This document shows positions 11,106 through 22,356 of a stretch of 64,000 bases of DNA, in pieces. The notes under the pieces were generated by a model. It was not told the DNA's origin. It saw only the letters and a list, made by a program, of their open reading frames with translations, and did not search any database. The translations under genes and the position numbers were made by a program. The first letter of the stretch is position 1; every line of letters starts with the position of its first letter. The stretch is from Neopestalotiopsis rosae (lineage: Eukaryota > Ascomycota > Sordariomycetes > Amphisphaeriales > Sporocadaceae), in the NCBI GenBank assembly GCA_023078685.1, contig JALGAS010000013.1, positions 377,001-441,000 on the forward strand. The letters run 5' to 3'.

Positions 11106-11558
11106 ACAGTTGTTTTCAAAACCCAGAATCGCGGTTATGAGATATCCTACATTGTGAAAGAGACCTCTTAAGCGAAAGGATATGTCGTAACAAGAATCAA
11201 AATTGGACGTGTGATGTAGTTTCGACTATGAGCACCTGGCAATTATTGTATGACAAGATTTACTAGGCAGCTCACTAAACATCTAGCTGATAGGTGCCCG
11301 CTTAACCCTGTAATCTGTACCAATCGGCAGCTGTACTTAGCGTGACAGGGATGTGTGACGTCGGTAAACCTCCCCTAAATTTAGGAAATGAGAATGCCCT
11401 TAGTGACACGCAAGCTTCAACTCCAGTCTCGCGTATTTGTCTTCCACGGCCCAAGCCTTTTGCAAAGGCGCGAGCCCCCAACACCGGCCGTTTTACAACA
11501 ATTGGAATCTACCAATAGCCTGGGAGCGACTCGATGTCGCTTCAGATGCTCTTGAGCA
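11020..11558. other. Intergenic, promoter of the EXS-domain gene
   Basis: Contains an (AT)n microsatellite at its left end. No gene seen in the rest. Confidence 0.4.
11079..11105. repeat. (AT)n microsatellite
   Basis: About 13 uninterrupted AT units just after the CorA-like relic. Confidence 0.95.
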
Positions 11559-12889
11559 ATGGACGGTGACCCAGCAGTTGAGCCAGAGCTCGACTCGTTC
11601 AGCTTGACCTTTCCCCTGCCGTATCGCGTGGCCTTTATCGTCGTGATGGGTAAGTCGCATCTCCTTCACAACATGTCAATCGGGCACCTCTTTGAACTAA
11701 TCGGAATAAACTGACGTCTGATTGCACGACAGCCACTTGGCTCTGGGGCTTTAACCTTCATTACCTCGCACTTCTCAAAATCGACGTTCCCTCGCTCATT
11801 CGCTACCCATCGCGGACATCACCGCTCCAACCACCGCACCACCTCTCGACGTACCGATTGGCGACAGTCCTCTCCGCCGTCTATGCCTTCTCCCTCCTCG
11901 TCTTCTGGGTTTTTACCCACCGCAACCCCGCGCTCGTCCTCGCCTGGGACTGGCTACCGCTGACCTACATGGTGGTTCTGATCGGCGTCTTCTTCGCGCC
12001 CCTCAAGACGCTGTCCTCGCAGGGCCGCCAGCGGTTCCGCAGCACGCTCAAACGGGTCAGCATCGGCGGGATCGCAGAAGCCAAGGACGGCAAGTTCGGC
12101 GACATTCTGCTGGCCGATGTGCTCACGTCGTACGCCAAGGTCTTTGGCGACCTGTACGTCGCGTTGTGTATGTTCTTCCAGACCGACGGCTCGGCCACGG
12201 CGCGCCCTGACCGCAACTGCGGCGGCACCGTCGTGGTGCCGCTCATCATGGCGATACCCAGTATGATCCGGCTGCGCCAGTGTCTGATTGAGTACGGCAG
12301 AGTGCGCCGGGGCCGGATGGACGAGAAGACGGGCTGGGGCGGGCAGCACCTCGCCAACGCGCTCAAGTACAGCACCGCGTTCCCCGTCATCATCTTCTCT
12401 GCTCTCCAGCGCAGCTGGGGCCCTTCTACCACCTTGTACAGGGCCTGGGTTGGTGCTTGCGTGATCAACAGCTTGTATTCCTTCTACTGGGATGTGACCA
12501 AGGATTGGGACCTGACGTTGTTCTCGTCTGCGAAGGAGAGGAATGCTTTGGATCATGCGTTTGGTCTTCGCAGACGCCTCTATGTTGGCCCGCCAGCCAC
12601 TTACTACGGTGTCATTATCCTTGATCTGATGCTCAGGTGCACGTGGAGTCTCAAGCTCAGTCCTCACCTGGACCATATTGTTGACTTTGAGAGCTCGATA
12701 TTCATTATTGAGTTTCTGGAAGTCTTTCGTCGTTGGGTCTGGATCTTCTTCAGAGTCGAAACCGAGTGGATTCGGAACAACTCGAGCAACACTCTGCCCA
12801 GTCTTGGCCAAGATGGTATCGGCCAGGGCATATTGCTTGGAGATTATGGAAACGGAGGGAGTCATTACAAGGATGAGGAAAGCGATTAG
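11559..12889 (+). CDS. erd1: EXS-domain membrane protein, ERD1-like
   Basis: Two exons, 11559-11649 and 11733-12889. The intron has a GTAAGT donor and CAG-type acceptor (cgacag) and joins in phase, giving a polytopic protein of about 415 residues. The start ATGGACGGTGACCC precedes FPLPYRVAFIVVM. Several membrane helices follow (ATWLWGFNLHYLALL, SAVYAFSLLVFWVF, YMVVLIGVFFAPL), and then the EXS-domain block: ADVLTSYAKVFGDLYVALC, RLRQCLIEY, HLANALKYSTAFPVIIFSA, WVGACVINSLYSFYWDVTKDW, EFLEVFRRWVWIFFRVETEW. ERD1-type proteins act in the Golgi in retention of resident proteins and in phosphate recycling from glycosylation. The neighbouring Golgi mannosyltransferase gene is convergent with it. Symbol is by family resemblance only. 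Confidence 0.88.
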
Positions 12890-13281
12890 ATTTGTTCATG
12901 AGGCTGGTCCATAGTCCGTGGGCCAGCGGCGTTCACGGATCTCATTGCAAGGTATTTGAATGCCTCTTTCTCTCAATGTTTGTATAGTATAAAGATGGCA
13001 TTCCCAGGCGTTGAAAGTTTTAGAGCAGGACACAAACTGGGGATAATGAATATTTCAAATCATTTTCATGAATGAGTTGTCGCTGATGGGAGCGCTCCCG
13101 GATAACATGTATCGTCATGAACCTTTGTAGCGTATATGATGCCCTATGGTGCACCCCAACGCCGAATAATGTCCAATACCAGATTTCCCCTTTGGAAATA
13201 CGTAATATAGCTCGTTGATCATTGCATGGCCAGTCCATAAATTTTACAACATTCACTGTCCACCACCAAGTCTTTTTATCA
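12890..13281. other. Convergent spacer
   Basis: Between the ends of two converging genes; nothing recognised. Confidence 0.4.
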
Positions 13282-14619
13282 TTATAGGAACCAAGTCCAG
13301 AAAGGTCGTTTCAAGCCATCGGGCTGCTTGAGCTTATTCAAGCAGTAACCCGGGTGGTTTCGTGTCTGGCGTCCGTCGCACTGACATCGACAGCCGACGC
13401 CGCCCTCAATCTCTGGCGCCCACGTCATGTCCTTGCCCAAGAGCGCAGACTCTGGAAGCTGGCCGCCCGGCGCGTTGGCCGGGCATTGGAATAGGAGATC
13501 GTGCCGGTATCCAAAGTCTTCAAAATGGTGAACCCTTTTCGGGTCCACGAACATGGCCACGGCGAGCGAATGGACTGCTGCGTCACCCCACTGTTCAATC
13601 GTTTTTAGCACTTTTTCTCCTCCCAGATCGCATACAGTCAGTTGCATAAAATATAGAGGAAAGCTTACCCGCTCGAAATAAAAGCCACCTTTTCTGTCGA
13701 GGTGATCAAAGAAATCCTGATAATCCTGACTGCGGAAGATATCCATATCCGCAATCTCAAAATTACTCCAGTAGTGACACAAACTCCACGGGTCTCCATG
13801 TCGGTCTCTGTGCGACAAGAAGTTCATGAATCTCCTAAACGGGTAGGGCATCCAGCTCGCCTGCACCATGGCGCGCCAGAGGTTGTTGGTGGGCAGGGCG
13901 TGCATCTCCTTCCAGTCGGCGACCTCGCGGAACAGGGACGGGCACGTCGAGCCCACCTCCCAGAGCGAGACGGTGAAGCCGTAGACCTTGTCGTTCTTGG
14001 CCATCTCCACAAACGGGTCGTAGGTGATGGCGCAGGTAAAGTCGACGTCGGGCTCCAGGCGCCAGTACCACTTGTACTTTTTCAGGGCCTCGAGCTTGTA
14101 GAACTTGCCCGAGTAGAACCGGCACATGTGGTGGTACCCCTCGCTGCCGGCGTGCGGCAGGCCCCGGTCCCCTTGCTCCTTGATGCTCGCGCGCGCGGCC
14201 TCCTCGTCAATGAAGCTCGGGAAGGACCAAATGTCCTGGGGTATGACCTCAAACGTGGCCAGTCCTCGCGCCGTCTTGTTCAGCTCAGTGATGAACTTTT
14301 GGTCCCAGGGCTCGTCATTCATAAAGACGATGGGGTAGTTGAACCACTTGTTAAAGGCATTGTCGATGCTCGTGATGGTGTGCTTTGCCTGGGTGAGCTC
14401 CGAGTTGCGCGCCAGCATGACCAGGGCGGCGTTCTCGCGCGGCGCATTCACCTTGGGCTCCTGGCATGATGTGTAAAAGGGCGGATCGAGGTCGTGGTCT
14501 GGCCGCGGGACGTGGTACTGGTATAGATGGTGGCAGACCTCGAAAAAGAAGGCCAGGAACACGGGCGCCACGAACCAGAGCGGTAGCCGCCGCGCCGGGC
14601 GCAGGACACGCCGTAACAT
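13282..14619 (-). CDS. Alpha-1,2-mannosyltransferase, GT15 (KRE2/KTR/MNT1 family)
   Basis: The start at 14619 (MLRRVLRPARRLPLWFV) is chosen because it opens a type II membrane anchor (WFVAPVFLAFFFEVCHHLY). The frame is open a further 129 codons upstream, but that stretch is low-complexity and unlike the family. GT15 motifs are strong: ALVMLARNSEL, YPIVFMNDEPW, the metal-binding KYKWYWRLEPDVDF, YHHMCRFYSG and HYWSNFEIADMDIFRS. An intron of 78 nt at 13591-13668 is in frame and without stop codons. It has a GTAAGC donor, CTAAAAAC branch and CAG acceptor, and it must be removed to join FYFER to WGDAAVHS as in the family. The mature protein is then about 420 residues. Enzymes of this kind add alpha-1,2-mannose to O- and N-linked glycans in the Golgi lumen. 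Confidence 0.92.
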   Translation of the reverse strand: MLRRVLRPARRLPLWFVAPVFLAFFFEVCHHLYQYHVPRPDHDLDPPFYTSCQEPKVNAPRENAALVMLARNSELTQAKHTITSIDNAFNKWFNYPIVFMNDEPWDQKFITELNKTARGLATFEVIPQDIWSFPSFIDEEAARASIKEQGDRGLPHAGSEGYHHMCRFYSGKFYKLEALKKYKWYWRLEPDVDFTCAITYDPFVEMAKNDKVYGFTVSLWEVGSTCPSLFREVADWKEMHALPTNNLWRAMVQASWMPYPFRRFMNFLSHRDRHGDPWSLCHYWSNFEIADMDIFRSQDYQDFFDHLDRKGGFYFERVSFPLYFMQLTVCDLGGEKVLKTIEQWGDAAVHSLAVAMFVDPKRVHHFEDFGYRHDLLFQCPANAPGGQLPESALLGKDMTWAPEIEGGVGCRCQCDGRQTRNHPGYCLNKLKQPDGLKRPFWTWFL

Positions 14620-15814
14620 TGTGGTACTCGTTTGGAGCGGAGGAGGAGATGTGCGCGACAGTCTCCTTGCTTTCTTGCTCGCTCGTCTGGGGGTGTCGCT
14701 TCTAGTATTGATGGTCGAATCGCGGCCGCATGCCTCCCCCTGATGTTCTTCTCGGATTCGGCCTGCTTGGCTACCTTTGCATTGGTCTTTTTTTTCGAGA
14801 TGCGTATCCGTAAGCGATAACGAGCCAATTACGATACCAATTGTCTCCTCAAGATATTCCTCGACGAGGCAAGAGTCAGCACAAACAGAAGCAAATAAAT
14901 GCGTCTGCTGATTGCTGGGCGGGCTGACACGGTCAGAGAATGGGATTTTGGCTAGTAGCGGCACATGCACTGTATGGTCAAAAGTTAGCTGTCGCATTTG
15001 ATACACGTCGCCCCACCCAAGTTACTTGGATTGGGACGTAACCTCACGAAATAGGGGCCCGCCTAACCGTAGTCAGTGTCTTACACAGCGATCACTGATA
15101 CAATGTTGGTGCCTATTTTGCCTTTCATAGCCCAGTGGCTATGTGATTCCTACCAGGAGCACATCACATCATATTGAGAATTCTAAATAAACACATGCAA
15201 GCAAGGCAAGTTCTTCTTCCTCTTTGGCCAAAGCTGTGATTGTGACGTTTGTTGAATTACCAAGTCTCCATTATTTAATTTGCAATTGATTTCTCTGCCA
15301 ATTCCTCTATATATAGATTATCTATTGAACTACAATTTTCTGGAATCAAATGGGCATTGCCCAACTCACCGCCAGGCGCAGTGAGCAGAGTAATGAAGTG
15401 AAGAAAACTCTTCTCAAAAGTAGCTTTTATATCTATCAGTAGGCAATGCTTCATACTCAAGATTTAATCTTGGTGACGTGCTTATTGCTTGACGCCTTTG
15501 AAACTTGAAAGGTTACATGGCGTATTATAAGTCCCTTTCAACACACCAGGCCGATAGTCGGGATGCGACTTTCGGCCTCGGTGTACGACGGGCGAGATCC
15601 AGGTAAGTGCACGGGCCTATTCCCCGTAGCTCCCGAGACACCAACTCCACTCTCAGCCGGTGTTGCCATTACCTACCCCACGTTTGTTGGTACAGTAAGT
15701 CAGATATTCCCATAAGGCTGTCGTCTGACGGTCCCAGCTTTGAATCGTTACTTCAACATCAACGATCTTATACAGCTTGACTTGATTTTGTCTCTAGTCG
15801 CAAACATCGCAGCC
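14620..15814. other. Divergent intergenic, 1.2 kb
   Basis: Shared 5' region of the mannosyltransferase (minus) and the DAP1-like gene (plus). A long open frame continues upstream of the mannosyltransferase start, but its content is low-complexity. No separate gene supported. Confidence 0.4.
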
Positions 15815-16423
15815 ATGGACTACGTCAACCAGCACGTCGCCCACGAGGCCAGCAAGGGCTCCGAAGCCGCCTTGTGAGTTTTCGGCAGAATCCTCTCCTC
15901 CATCAGGAAAGCTTCAAAAAAGAACCCTCCCTCAAGCTAACAAAGCTGGCGCCTCGCGCCCATGGACAGCACCGGCATGGTCACACCCCTCAACCTGGTT
16001 CTGGCCGCCATCACCCTCTACACGACCTACCTCCTGTACAAGCCCACGCCGCCCGCGACGCTGCCCCGCGAGCCCCCGGCCACCGTCTTCAAGACGTTCA
16101 CGCCGCGCACCCTGCTGCCCAACAATGGCATGAACGGCGCCCCCGTTTACCTGGCCGTTCGCGGCCGCGTGTTTGACGTCACGGCCGGGCGCAACTTTTA
16201 CGGCCCCGGCGGCCCCTACGAGAACTTTGCCGGCCGCGACGCGAGCAGGGGCCTGGCTTGCCACAGCTTTGACGAGGAGATGCTGACCAAGGACCTCGAC
16301 GGCCCTCTGGACACGCTCGACGGCCTGGGCGAGGAGGAGTTTGAGAGCTTGCGGGGCTGGGAGGAGAGATTCGAGAGCAAGTACCTTGTTGTGGGCAAAC
16401 TTGTAGCTGCTGCTGAGAAATAA
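15815..16423 (+). CDS. dap1: DAP1/MAPR-like cytochrome b5-type haem protein
   Basis: Two exons, 15815-15873 and 15946-16423. The 72-nt intron has a GTGAGT donor and a GCTAAC branch just before its CAAAG acceptor. The joined frame gives 178 residues. An N-terminal helix (PLNLVLAAITLYTTYLLY) anchors it in the membrane, followed by the cytochrome b5-like fold of the membrane-associated progesterone receptor family: TFTPRTLLPNNG, VYLAVRGRVFDVTAGRNFYG, GPGGPYENFAGRDASRGLA. Tyrosines in the last block are the expected haem ligands. Family members bind haem and support ER P450s, notably sterol C14-demethylase. That is relevant in a window with two P450 genes, although the family is a housekeeping one. 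Confidence 0.9.
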
Positions 16424-17188
16424 GAATATTTCGAGCAAAGAGTTGATTTGCGAAGCGGTTTGTCTTGTTGGAGCGTGTGCATGGATTATTTCAGCAGTCG
16501 CATCACAGAAGTTTATAAAAGATATTGTACATCTTGAAATGGAAACTGGTATACACATTCTATCACTGTGGCCGGACCGCCGACTACATTGCAATAAACG
16601 GAGTAGTTGTAAGGCTATCACGAATACATTCTTGATCAGATCTACTAACACGGCAAGCTCGACTCTAACTAAGAAACTCATGATGTATGAGACAGACACA
16701 TTGTAAACTGTTGCTCATGTTGACTACTTTCCTCCCCCTCTAATTCATTTTCTTCACACCATAGAGTGTTTTGTCAGGGGTCTACCCCTTCCGGATGTAC
16801 CGGATTGAACCGTTTTCCGCCCTTCCGGTCCGGACGCCTGGGGCAAGGATGGCGGCCGAGAAGGGTTGGGGAAAGGCTGGGCGTGGGGAAAACTCCGGGC
16901 ATGCTTTCGTGATATTTGGTGGAGGTGGAGAAATTACCGATCAAATCAACGGATCTCAAGTTGGCGCAGTAGAAATTAAAGTTTACGATTAGCCGCCACG
17001 AGATTGTATAACGCGGCAGTTCAACAGTACGGTAACTAGATGGCATTACTGCGTAGTGAAGTCGCTGGTTTCGAAGTGGCATGAACCTGTCGCAATGAAA
17101 CTTAAACACGCCGTCTCGTCGACATGCCTTAGGCAACTTCTTGATCAAACTCCTTTCGTGAAACCATATCAAATTCTCCAAAATATCG
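16424..17188. other. Intergenic, promoter of the carotenoid oxygenase
   Basis: Holds a tight cluster of CGG/CCG triplets (separate entry). No gene seen. Confidence 0.5.
16791..16837. promoter_or_regulatory. Cluster of CGG/CCG half-sites upstream of the carotenoid oxygenase
   Basis: Within under 50 bp there are CGG-N5-CCG (16792-16802) and, overlapping it, CGG-N6-CCG (16801-16812), plus further CCG/CGG triplets to about 16834. Inverted CGG triplets are the usual recognition elements of Zn2Cys6 regulators, and such a regulator is encoded next door at 18.9-21.3 kb. That it binds here is inference. Confidence 0.35.
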
Positions 17189-18766
17189 ATGAAAACATAT
17201 ACCATGGAGACTGCTGTATATGATGGACTGGTGACGAAATGGCCAGTTGCGTTTGACCTCGCTGGCTCTGGCCTACCTTGCCGCATAGAGGGCGAAATAG
17301 CCGACCTCGTTGTTCTGGGAACCATCCCGCCTGCCATCGACGGTACATTTTACAGGGTGATGTGCGATCCGTTTGTCCCACCCCATAAAGACAATGTTCC
17401 CATTGACGGTGACGGCAATGTCTCCGCTTTCCGAATATTCGAAGGGCGCGTCGACATGAAAATGAAGTACGTGGAGACGGAACGCTACAAACTTGAGCGG
17501 CGAGCGAACAAGGCTCTGTTTGGCTTGTATCGCAACCCATTCACGCACCATCCATGCGTCAGAGCGGCGGTCGACTCAACAGCCAACACCAACCTTGTCT
17601 TTTGGGCTGACCGACTTCTGGCATTGAAGGAGGGCGCTCTCCCGTATCAAATAGACCCAGACACATTGGAAACGCTTTCATACGACCCCTTCGCCGGACA
17701 AGTCAAAGCTAAAACCTTTACTGCTCATCCTAAAGTTGACCCCTTCTCGGACGAACTTGTCGTCTTTGGGTACCAGGCGAAAGGATTAGCGACAAAAGAC
17801 ATTGTTGTTTACGCCCTTGACAAGCAAGGGAGGAAGCATGATGAGCAGTGGATCCAGGCTCCATGGTGTGCCATGATACACGACTGCGTCATCACGCCAA
17901 ACTGGCTGGTACTGGTCCTGTGGCCCTTTGAGGCCAGCATCGAGCGCATGAAGGCGGGAAAACAGCATTGGGCCTGGGATTACAAGCTACCGGCAACATT
18001 CATTGTGGTCCCTCGACGAAACAGCACGCCCCTTCCTGATGGGTGGAAGCAGGGAGAAACCCGCGTTTACTCGTGGGAGAACTGCATGCCCATTCACACG
18101 GCCGGCGCCTGGGAAGGTGAGGACGGCAAGATTTATTTCGAGTCTTCGCGCGTCCACGACAACGCCTTCCCCTTCTTCCCGCCGGACAATGGACAGATGC
18201 CCGCGCCCGATGCCAAGGCCGACTTTGTTCGGTGGGAGATTGACCTGAACCAGCCCACGGGCAGCAAGGTGCCCGAACCGTCCATGATCCTGGACGTGCC
18301 ATCCGAGTTCCCACGTATCGACGAGCGCTTCATGACTCGTAGATACAGGTACATCTTCCTCAACGTCTTCATCCCCCACGCCTCAAACGGCACCAAGAAC
18401 ATCTTCCACGGCCTCAACGGTCTGGCTATGCACGACACGAAGGCCGGCACGACCCGGTGGTACTACGCCGGCGATGACTCGCTGGTCCAGGAGCCCATCT
18501 TCATCCCGCGCAGCCCGGATGCCCCGGAGGGCGACGGCTGGGTCATGGCCATGGTCGAGAGACGGGCTGCGAATCGGAATGATTTAGTCCTGTTGGATAC
18601 GAAAGACTTTGAGAAGCCCGTGGCGTTTGTGCAGCTCCCAATGCATGTCAAGGCCCAGGTCCATGGCAACTGGGTGGCGGGTAGCCAGAGATCGGAGTGG
18701 AAAAGCTTGGTGAGAGAATTTCCTGAAACGAGCATCAGCGGTCACGGGGCTCTCGAGCCCTTGTAG
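17189..18766 (+). CDS. Carotenoid cleavage oxygenase family, stilbene-oxygenase type
   Basis: 525 residues, no intron; the ATG at 17204 (METAVYDG) is an alternative start five codons in. The protein is a seven-bladed beta-propeller oxygenase of the RPE65/carotenoid-oxygenase family. The four iron-binding histidines are visible: His180 in TAHPKVDP, His231 in MIHDCVIT, His303 in PIHTAGAWE and His492 in VHGNWV. The opening segment (LVVLGTIPPAIDGTFYRVMCDP, FVPPHKDNVPIDGDGNVSAF) is that of fungal enzymes related to lignostilbene and resveratrol cleavage oxygenases, which use O2 to split an interphenyl double bond into two aldehydes. It lacks a signal peptide and is probably cytosolic. Neighbours (regulator, P450, VAO-type flavoenzyme) also suit aromatic compounds. 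Confidence 0.88.
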   Translation: MKTYTMETAVYDGLVTKWPVAFDLAGSGLPCRIEGEIADLVVLGTIPPAIDGTFYRVMCDPFVPPHKDNVPIDGDGNVSAFRIFEGRVDMKMKYVETERYKLERRANKALFGLYRNPFTHHPCVRAAVDSTANTNLVFWADRLLALKEGALPYQIDPDTLETLSYDPFAGQVKAKTFTAHPKVDPFSDELVVFGYQAKGLATKDIVVYALDKQGRKHDEQWIQAPWCAMIHDCVITPNWLVLVLWPFEASIERMKAGKQHWAWDYKLPATFIVVPRRNSTPLPDGWKQGETRVYSWENCMPIHTAGAWEGEDGKIYFESSRVHDNAFPFFPPDNGQMPAPDAKADFVRWEIDLNQPTGSKVPEPSMILDVPSEFPRIDERFMTRRYRYIFLNVFIPHASNGTKNIFHGLNGLAMHDTKAGTTRWYYAGDDSLVQEPIFIPRSPDAPEGDGWVMAMVERRAANRNDLVLLDTKDFEKPVAFVQLPMHVKAQVHGNWVAGSQRSEWKSLVREFPETSISGHGALEPL

Positions 18767-18892
18767 ACCGAGCCTTCAAGATTGGGAAGAGATTTTCCAG
18801 GTTCTTACATTATTAGGGAATTGCACAGGTTTTTTGTTCCATGTTTACGCCTTCTTTTTGGAAAAATGTTCATTGTAATCATTAGCCTAATG

Positions 18893-21319
18893 TCATCCTT
18901 TCAGACTACAATCCAAATCTTGAAATCTAAGTATGAGTTCGTGGACCTGACCCATATTCGAGTCATCAAAGCTTTGTAGTAATCTTCTCCTTGGTGACCC
19001 TGCTAGGTTCAAGCTGGCATCCGATTTTTGCAAATTTGAAGACTGCGCATAAATGATGTATGCGAGTCTCAAAAACTCTGGGGCATTCTTCATGAAGCCT
19101 ATCCTTGTCCAGGCTTCGGATGGCTCCGAAGGATCGAGTTCGAGAAGACCGAGCACCGGTTGCCGCGTGGACCATAATCTTATCCATCCTTCGAGACCCT
19201 CAGTGATTGGAGAGACTGGCATCGAGGGTGTGGGACCGCATTGATGATGAAAAATGAGGTTGTGGAATGCTGGGAAGGTTGTTAGTCTCATGTAGATTAC
19301 CGCGTTTGTGGACTGTCAATTTGGGGTTGCCAAGCTGAATGATCAGCAATAGCCGACTTACCATTGGCAACGGCGAAATAGTTCAAAGAGCTCATCTGCC
19401 GAAGAACGTGCCAGTACTGTTTGGATAGCTCAGCCATGGTCAATATCTCTATGGCTTCACACAAAAGAGGTTGCCGCTGGCCGATGAGGCTACATGACCA
19501 GACCGTGGTGCAATCCAGCCATCTCTCGAGGGTGTCTGCCTGAAAACAGACTTCTGGGCAGGCAAGGCTAAATTGAAGCTCAAAGATGGCCATGCGCGGG
19601 GCACAGTTGTTGAAGATGATGAATGCGCAGTCGAGCATGAAAACATAGAGAAAATTCCTGATCAGCTCCTCCCTCACTATGAACAGCCTCCAGCTCTGAA
19701 GGCTTTCATGAGGTTGCAAGTACTTGCCGAGATCGCCGTGTCTTGCGGCTTGGAACCCAATACTCCGGGCAGCGGCAATGACCTGCGAGAATCTGATTCG
19801 ACGGGCCCGGTTCTTATCTTCTTGAGACCCTTCCCAATTCAGTATCAATACGAGTCCGTAGGCCGCCCTGAGCGCGTCTAGCCGGGCTTCTAATTTGATA
19901 AGCTCAAACTCGTCGCTGGCCTGTCGGACGTTGCTGTCGCCAAAGCTGTCGTTGTTGAACACCCATTCCTCCACCTCGCTGACCCACATCAAGGCCTGAT
20001 CGCGATCGCTCGTCTCTGATGTGAGAAACGCACCAATGAGACACATTACGGCAAGGAGCGAGGCAGGCTTCTGCGCAGCGACAAAGGTTGGTTTGTGAAA
20101 GACCGGCCAATTCGGATACCACATGCTCCAAAATGCCAAAAGGAATCTCTCAAGGTTGTCTGGGGAGAAGAAATGGTAACAAAGCACCTCTCTCGTGGAA
20201 GACCAGTTAGTTCGCATGGAGCTTTTGAGTTCCTTCTTCTGCGACACTTGTCGAATTGCTGCGACGATTTCATACGTCTTGTGATATAAAGTCTGTGATT
20301 TGGATGTAGCCTGCCAACCTTTCTCCTGGGAGTTTACGAATTCAGATCCTCTCGACGTATTCGATCCGGAGGGATCACTTGAAAATTCGATGGGGCCAAC
20401 ATCTGAGTCTAAGATGAGGAGCGGCGCATGAAAAGCCAAGTCGCACTGAGTACCAGCCTGCGAAATCTTCCCAGTATTGCGGGCCTCTAATAGCCTCAAG
20501 AGGATCCTTTTCCTTTGGTTCGAGTTTCCACAATCAAAGGAACTAGCCATTCCGTCCGTTGATGTAAATCTTGCCAAAAAGGCGAGCTTCGAACCGCCAT
20601 TGCCAGATGCAAATAACAGAGAAGCAGAATTGAGATTGCCGTCCCATGTCAAAGTGGTTGGCAAGTATCCGGATGAAAAGCTGAGTAAGTTTGGTGGAGG
20701 CAAAGGTATCGTTGGAGGCGGCCAGTGGGAGTCGGAATCAAGGGACGAGAATAGTGACTCCTCTTGTATTTGAGGCGCATCATGAGGTGTGTACACTGGC
20801 ACGAGGCTGCTGAAGTCTAGCCCGATCGCCGTCGTCCATGTATCATCCATGCCAGTGACTGGATTGTCAAAGCCTGGTTGTTCTAGCAAACCCAGCGACG
20901 ATAGTGTGCAGACGTTGAGATGGGAAGTTGGCTTCCGTAGATTTTTATCACCAGAAGTAGTGGCTCGAACGTAATTGCACTCGAGGCGCGCCTCCTGGCA
21001 ACCCCCACATGGTTGTGTCTGACTGCAAGCTTTTTTCTTCACTATGCAGCGCTCGCATGAAAGCTGCTTCCTTCCTCTTTTCTGTTGTGCGAGGCTTGGA
21101 ATCGGCAAGCCATCGGCCAAGCGTTTGTTACATATCTTCCAGTGTCTGACCAAAGCGTCTCTGGACTTCTGTTAGCAGTTGCACATACCATGACTTGAGC
21201 TATTGTGACTCAGACCTTCGTGTGAATTTCTTTGAGCAGAAGTCGCAAGGGAATGCGCGGTGATCGATATCTGATATTGTCAGCCGGGCGCGCGGCGAGA
21301 ATTTAGAATGCCGTCTCAT
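18893..21319 (-). CDS. Transcription factor with C2H2-type plus Zn2Cys6 fingers
   Basis: Three exons, 21216-21319, 19362-21160 and 18893-19269, join in phase to about 759 residues. Intron 1 (55 nt) splits the first zinc finger. Once joined, it reads CDFCSKKFTRRDALVRHWKIC, a C2H2/C2HC-like finger, followed 25 residues later by a Zn2Cys6 cluster (CERCIVKKKACSQTQPCGGCQEARLEC). Intron 2 (92 nt) has a GTAAGT donor, GACTAAC branch and CCCAG acceptor. The middle part matches the fungal-specific transcription factor domain (LAFWSMWYPNWPVFHKPTF, LLAVMCLIGAFLTSETSDRD, HGDLGKYLQPHESLQSWRLF). It is a nuclear DNA-binding regulator. It is tail-to-tail with the carotenoid oxygenase and upstream of the P450/VAO pair, which it may control. 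Without joining exons, the first finger would be missed. Confidence 0.88.
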
Positions 21320-22356
21320 TGAGGCTCGACGTACGTGATTGTAGATGGCGCTGCAAGTGCTCTAATGACGAATAGTAGGCATCAGCGTAGGCTTCATTTG
21401 AGCATAGTGAGGTTGCTTACCCAGTCGCTTGAACGAGTGAAGGCAGATCTGGCACTGGAAAGGAGAAGAGTTCATATCCACATTAGCGGTATCCACAGGA
21501 ACATGCAGCGAGCAAGCAATCTATGCGCAAAAGCAAAGTGGAACGAGCACAAGACGAGATCCAGAAAGCCTCAAGTCGGTATCAATGAGTGGAGGAAATC
21601 GAATGGTCAGTGAGTAAAGAGAATACAAGGGTCGGTGGCAGACCGGTGGCCCCGGATTGAGGAGTGCCTGGTTTTTCCTGGTGTCGCGTAGGCAGTGGTG
21701 TTGATGCCATGGCCAACTTCCTCGGTATTTGACCGCTGAATTGCCGAATCAGTGAATCTGATCGTCAAACACGATGAGCCGTTCTCCCATTTCATACTAG
21801 TTCAGGGACTATAACAACGGCACCTGGGGCTGTCCATGTGTCTTCCCCCGCGGGGCATAGAAACGAGCCACTGATTGGACGCCCCGGACTTCTGTCACTG
21901 GTAGCACGCGGGAATTTCCCCACCTCCACATCTGGGGGAATAGAACACACGAATCTCCGCTCTCTGGGGACTACAGGGTTTATAGCCTATCGAAACACCC
22001 AAATCAAGCAATGACATACCTTACGCGATTTACATACATGCGAGCGAATAGGACGGCGTGTAGGTAGTCGGATACACCCGATGAGAAGTACTGATTGATT
22101 TGACTAGATGCCGCAAAGCTCAATATACCATATGATACAGACCCTGTTATCGCGTGCGGTGCTTTGTTGACGCTGAGCTTCTGCAGGTATCGTAAAAATG
22201 TAAAATACAAATGAATTGGATCTCCCAAGTCAGGAACTTGACCTGGCCCTCTTGTTACTTCGAATATAACATACGAGGCTCCTTGACGCGAATTGCTTGC
22301 CAAAGTGTACCCAAGTAAGCTCTTATTACCAGAGCCTTCTTCAACTATAGACCAGA
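21320..22356. other. Divergent intergenic between regulator and P450
   Basis: No gene supported. Short frames on both strands have no family features. A CCCCGCGGGG palindrome lies near 21846-21855. Confidence 0.4.

Noticed and set aside
11954..12865. 303-codon open frame antisense to the EXS gene
   Set aside because: Gln/Arg/Pro-rich composition and no motifs; explained by codon bias of the ERD1-like gene on the other strand.
13702..14469. 255-codon open frame antisense to the mannosyltransferase
   Set aside because: Shadow of the GT15 gene; composition of Val/Leu/Arg repeats without family features.
15932..16699. 255-codon open frame antisense to the DAP1-like gene
   Set aside because: Covers the strongly coding haem-domain exon in reverse; no motif.
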